64,000 bases of DNA. Origin: a bacterium (lineage in GTDB: Bacteria; Actinomycetota; Acidimicrobiia; Spongiisociales; Spongiisociaceae). This document shows, in pieces, positions 61,793 to 64,000 of this stretch. The stretch is taken from contig JAPPFW010000002.1 of assembly GCA_028821575.1 (NCBI GenBank), positions 1 through 64,000 of the forward strand, in the 5' to 3' direction. Position 1 is the first letter of the stretch; the number at the start of each line of letters is the position of its first letter. The position numbers and the translations under genes were made by a program. The notes beneath the pieces were generated by a model that saw nothing but the letters and a program-made list of their open reading frames with translations, searched no databases and was not told the DNA's origin.

Positions 61793-62112
61793 TTGTCCGT
61801 GTTCTGAAAGTGGGGATCGTCACCGCCATGACGCTCCTGATCTATGCGTGCGGCGGCGGGGGAGTGCCCGAAGACGCCACCGGGGAGGAGATCTACGTGC
61901 AGGTGTGCGCCCGCTGCCACGGCGAGGACCTGCAGGGCGGGACCGGGCTGGCCCTGGTGGGCGAGGACGCCCGCTCTATCGACAAGCCCGAGCGCTACTT
62001 CGTCCAGTCGATCTCCGCCGGGATAGGCCGGATGCCGTCCTTCCGGGGCACCCTGAACGAGGAGCAGATACTGCGCGTAACCCGCTACGTAATGGAGCGT
62101 CAGGGCCGGTAG
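61789..62112 (+). CDS. Lipoprotein c-type cytochrome
   Basis: GTG 61789 overlaps the regulator stop as GTGA. The 107-aa protein has a signal with lipobox LLIYACGG (Cys about residue 21), haem motif CARCHGEDLQGG and axial Met in GRMPSFRGTLN. It is a small membrane-anchored monohaem cytochrome on the outer face. It could accept electrons from a periplasmic or membrane partner; whether it links to the Mo enzyme, which has no export signal, is unknown. Confidence 0.82.
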   Translation: MIVRVLKVGIVTAMTLLIYACGGGGVPEDATGEEIYVQVCARCHGEDLQGGTGLALVGEDARSIDKPERYFVQSISAGIGRMPSFRGTLNEEQILRVTRYVMERQGR

Positions 62113-62283
62113 TTGCTCGTCGGTAGTCGGCGGGGAGGTGTACTCCCAAATCTCAATGCCTCGCGCTCCACAGGACATGACCCCTCGCTCTGCCTTTCAC
62201 TGTGCACCTTGGTCAGGGCCGTTCGATATTTGGGTGGTTGACGCTGGCTGGACGCCAAATATTATAAACAGGGCTACACACCA

Positions 62284-64000
62284 CTACCTATCAAGCTGTC
62301 CGATCGCGTCGACGGCGGCGGGGTTCTCTAGGCTGGTCAGGTCGCCGGTGTCCATACCCAGCGCCCTGGCCCGGACCACGCGGCGCATGATCTTGGCGGA
62401 CCGGGTGCGGGGAAGGTCGTCCACGAACCTGATAGCGGCGGGCCGGAAGGGCTTGCCGAGCGTCCCCACGACCATCTCGGACAGTTCGGCCGCCAGGCGG
62501 TCTTCATCCCCCTCGCGTGCGGGCACCACGAAGACCGCGATCACCTCGCCCTTGACCGGATCGGGAACCCCGATCGCCGCGGCCACTACCACATCGGGAT
62601 GGGCCACCACCGCAGACTCGACCTCCGCCGGACCGATCCGCTTGCCGGCGATGTTGAGCGTGTCATCCGACCGTCCGTGGAGGAACCAGAACCCGTCGGC
62701 GTCTATCGTCGCCCAGTCCCCGTGCACCCACACGTCCGGCCACCGATCCCAGTAGGTGCCGAAGTAGCGGTCGTCGTCCCCCCAGAAGCCGCGCGTGACG
62801 GCCGGCCATGTCTTGGTGCACACCAACTCGCCCACCTCTTCCCGGATCGGGCACCCTTCCTGGTCGTAGACGTCCACAGCCATCCCGAGGGAAGGACCGC
62901 CCAACGAGACGGGCTTGATGCCTTGGAGGATGTTCACCGACAGCAGGCAGGCGCCGACCTCCGTTCCCCCCGAGATGTTGATGATCGGGTACCTCTCGCC
63001 GCCCACGTCGCGGAACAGCCACCACCATGGGGCCGGGTTCCACGGTTCGCCGGTGGAGCCGAACGCACGCAGCGTGGAGAAGTCGGCGCCGGCCGCGTGA
63101 TGGGAGCCGTGGGGTTGCAGGGCCCGCACCAGGGTGGGTGAGATACCCAGGATGGTGATGCCGAGCGACCCGACCAGGTCCCACGGCCTACCGGGCGTCG
63201 GGTAGTCGGGAGCCCCGTCGTAACAGACCACCGAGGCTCCGTTGCCCATACCGGCCATCACCGTCCAGGGTCCCATGATCCACCCCATGTCGGTCATCCA
63301 CATCACCCGGTCGTCGGGCTGCATCTCGAACTGGAATGCGCCTTCGACCGCCAGCTTCGCCGTGAGGCCGCCCTGCACATGGACCACCCCCTTGGGCTTG
63401 CCGGTCGTGCCGGACGTGTATGCGAGCAGGACGGGATCCTCGCTGGATGTAGCCATGGCAGGCAGCCGCTCGGCGCTCTCGAGGGCCTCGTCCCACCATC
63501 GGTCGCGGCCATGCGTCATGGGCGTGTCGGTTCGTCCCAGATTGGACACCACCAGCACCGAGGGTGCCAGGCCGGCCATCTCCAGAGCCCTGTCCGCTAC
63601 CTCCTTCATAGCGATGGATCTGCCGCGTCGCGTGTAGCCGTCCGCGGTGACAACCACCGACGGGTCGCAGGCCTCGAGCCGGGAAGCTACCGCCTCCGCG
63701 CCGAAACCGGAGAAGATCGGCACGTATACGGCTCCTATACGAGCTGCCGCCAGCATGGCCACCACCGCCTCGGGCACCATCGACAGGTAGACCCCCACGG
63801 TGTCGCCCTTGGAGGCGCCCGCCCGTGTGAGAGCCCCGGCCGCCCGCTCCACCAACTCCAGCAGCTCCCCGAAACTGTAGGAACGCTGGATGCCGTCCTC
63901 CCGCTCGGCGAGCAACGCCACCCTTTCGGGGTCCTGAGCGGCCCATCGGTCGACGCAGGCCGCGGAAACGTTGACACGCCCACCCAGGAACCAGCGGGGG
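62284..64000 (-). CDS. Acyl-CoA/acetyl-CoA synthetase, 5' end beyond window
   Basis: The reading frame continues upstream of the GTG at 63921 to the window edge as RWFLGGRVNVSAACVDRW, family-typical sequence, so the gene is 5'-partial rather than beginning there. AMP-binding motifs LLAYTSGTTGKPKGVVHVQ, INISGGTEVG, YWDRWPDVWVHGDWATID and GRSDDTLNIAGKRIG are intact, with the C-terminal catalytic Lys in RTRSAKIMRRVVR. It activates acetate or another acid to its CoA thioester. The preceding 171 bp to 62112 contain no gene. Confidence 0.9.
   Translation of the reverse strand, partial: PRWFLGGRVNVSAACVDRWAAQDPERVALLAEREDGIQRSYSFGELLELVERAAGALTRAGASKGDTVGVYLSMVPEAVVAMLAAARIGAVYVPIFSGFGAEAVASRLEACDPSVVVTADGYTRRGRSIAMKEVADRALEMAGLAPSVLVVSNLGRTDTPMTHGRDRWWDEALESAERLPAMATSSEDPVLLAYTSGTTGKPKGVVHVQGGLTAKLAVEGAFQFEMQPDDRVMWMTDMGWIMGPWTVMAGMGNGASVVCYDGAPDYPTPGRPWDLVGSLGITILGISPTLVRALQPHGSHHAAGADFSTLRAFGSTGEPWNPAPWWWLFRDVGGERYPIINISGGTEVGACLLSVNILQGIKPVSLGGPSLGMAVDVYDQEGCPIREEVGELVCTKTWPAVTRGFWGDDDRYFGTYWDRWPDVWVHGDWATIDADGFWFLHGRSDDTLNIAGKRIGPAEVESAVVAHPDVVVAAAIGVPDPVKGEVIAVFVVPAREGDEDRLAAELSEMVVGTLGKPFRPAAIRFVDDLPRTRSAKIMRRVVRARALGMDTGDLTSLENPAAVDAIGQLDR

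Overview
The window is high-GC DNA with frequent GTG and TTG starts, short leaders and many 4-bp ATGA or GTGA gene overlaps. The gene set includes a mycobacterial-type SerC, Mo-hydroxylases, DUF368 and a VanW protein. This fits an uncultured actinobacterium, plausibly of the Acidimicrobiia; that placement is inference from gene content only. There is no rRNA, CRISPR array or complete tRNA.

Left part, 1 to about 13.4 kb, is accessory. It starts inside the left end of an IS21-family element. A pair of ~0.95 kb diverged inverted-repeat arms (about 1216-2143 and 2778-3733) follows, with a perfect 47-bp core, hairpins, 12-bp iteron-like repeats and a small helix-turn-helix gene in each arm. Next come a decayed nucleotidyltransferase, two copies of a YegP/DUF1508-like domain with a CxC...C Cys motif, small membrane proteins, McrBC (mcrB frameshifted), a fragment of S-adenosylhomocysteine hydrolase, and a type II-like methyltransferase plus endonuclease pair. 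The segment ends at a 3' fragment of tRNA-Asn(GTT), most simply read as one attachment-site junction of a genomic island whose other end and integrase lie outside the window. Single-base indels are frequent here and I saw none further right.

Middle part, 13.5-48 kb, is mostly chromosomal housekeeping: pyruvate kinase, a VanW protein, a lipid kinase, a three-subunit xanthine dehydrogenase, a Tat-exported PGRP amidase, a SPOR-protease-SPOR lipoprotein, aminotransferase and SerC, CoxG, an MFS transporter, a sugar dehydrogenase, thiolase, a VapBC pair with a palindromic operator, a tightly coupled herA-mre11(sbcD)-rad50(sbcC)-nurA operon in the archaeal order, aldo/keto reductase, agmatinase-like enzyme, a DUF4143 ATPase, GpsA, a YchF-like GTPase and DUF368.

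Right part, 48-62 kb, is a catabolic cluster resembling the E. coli yge/ygf purine-degradation locus. It has two divergent N-carbamoyl amidases, two PLP enzymes, a DapA-family aldolase, a PhyH dioxygenase and a flavin-fold protein. It also holds a YgfK-like protein without its NAD/FAD domain, an N-terminally short SsnA-like amidohydrolase, a fused XdhD-like Mo enzyme, a YheO-type regulator and a lipoprotein cytochrome c. Similar TTTACA-type sites lie in both divergent promoters. The window ends inside an acyl-CoA synthetase gene. The most notable signals are the inverted-repeat element, the tRNA junction, the archaeal-order end-resection operon and this variant purine-type cluster.
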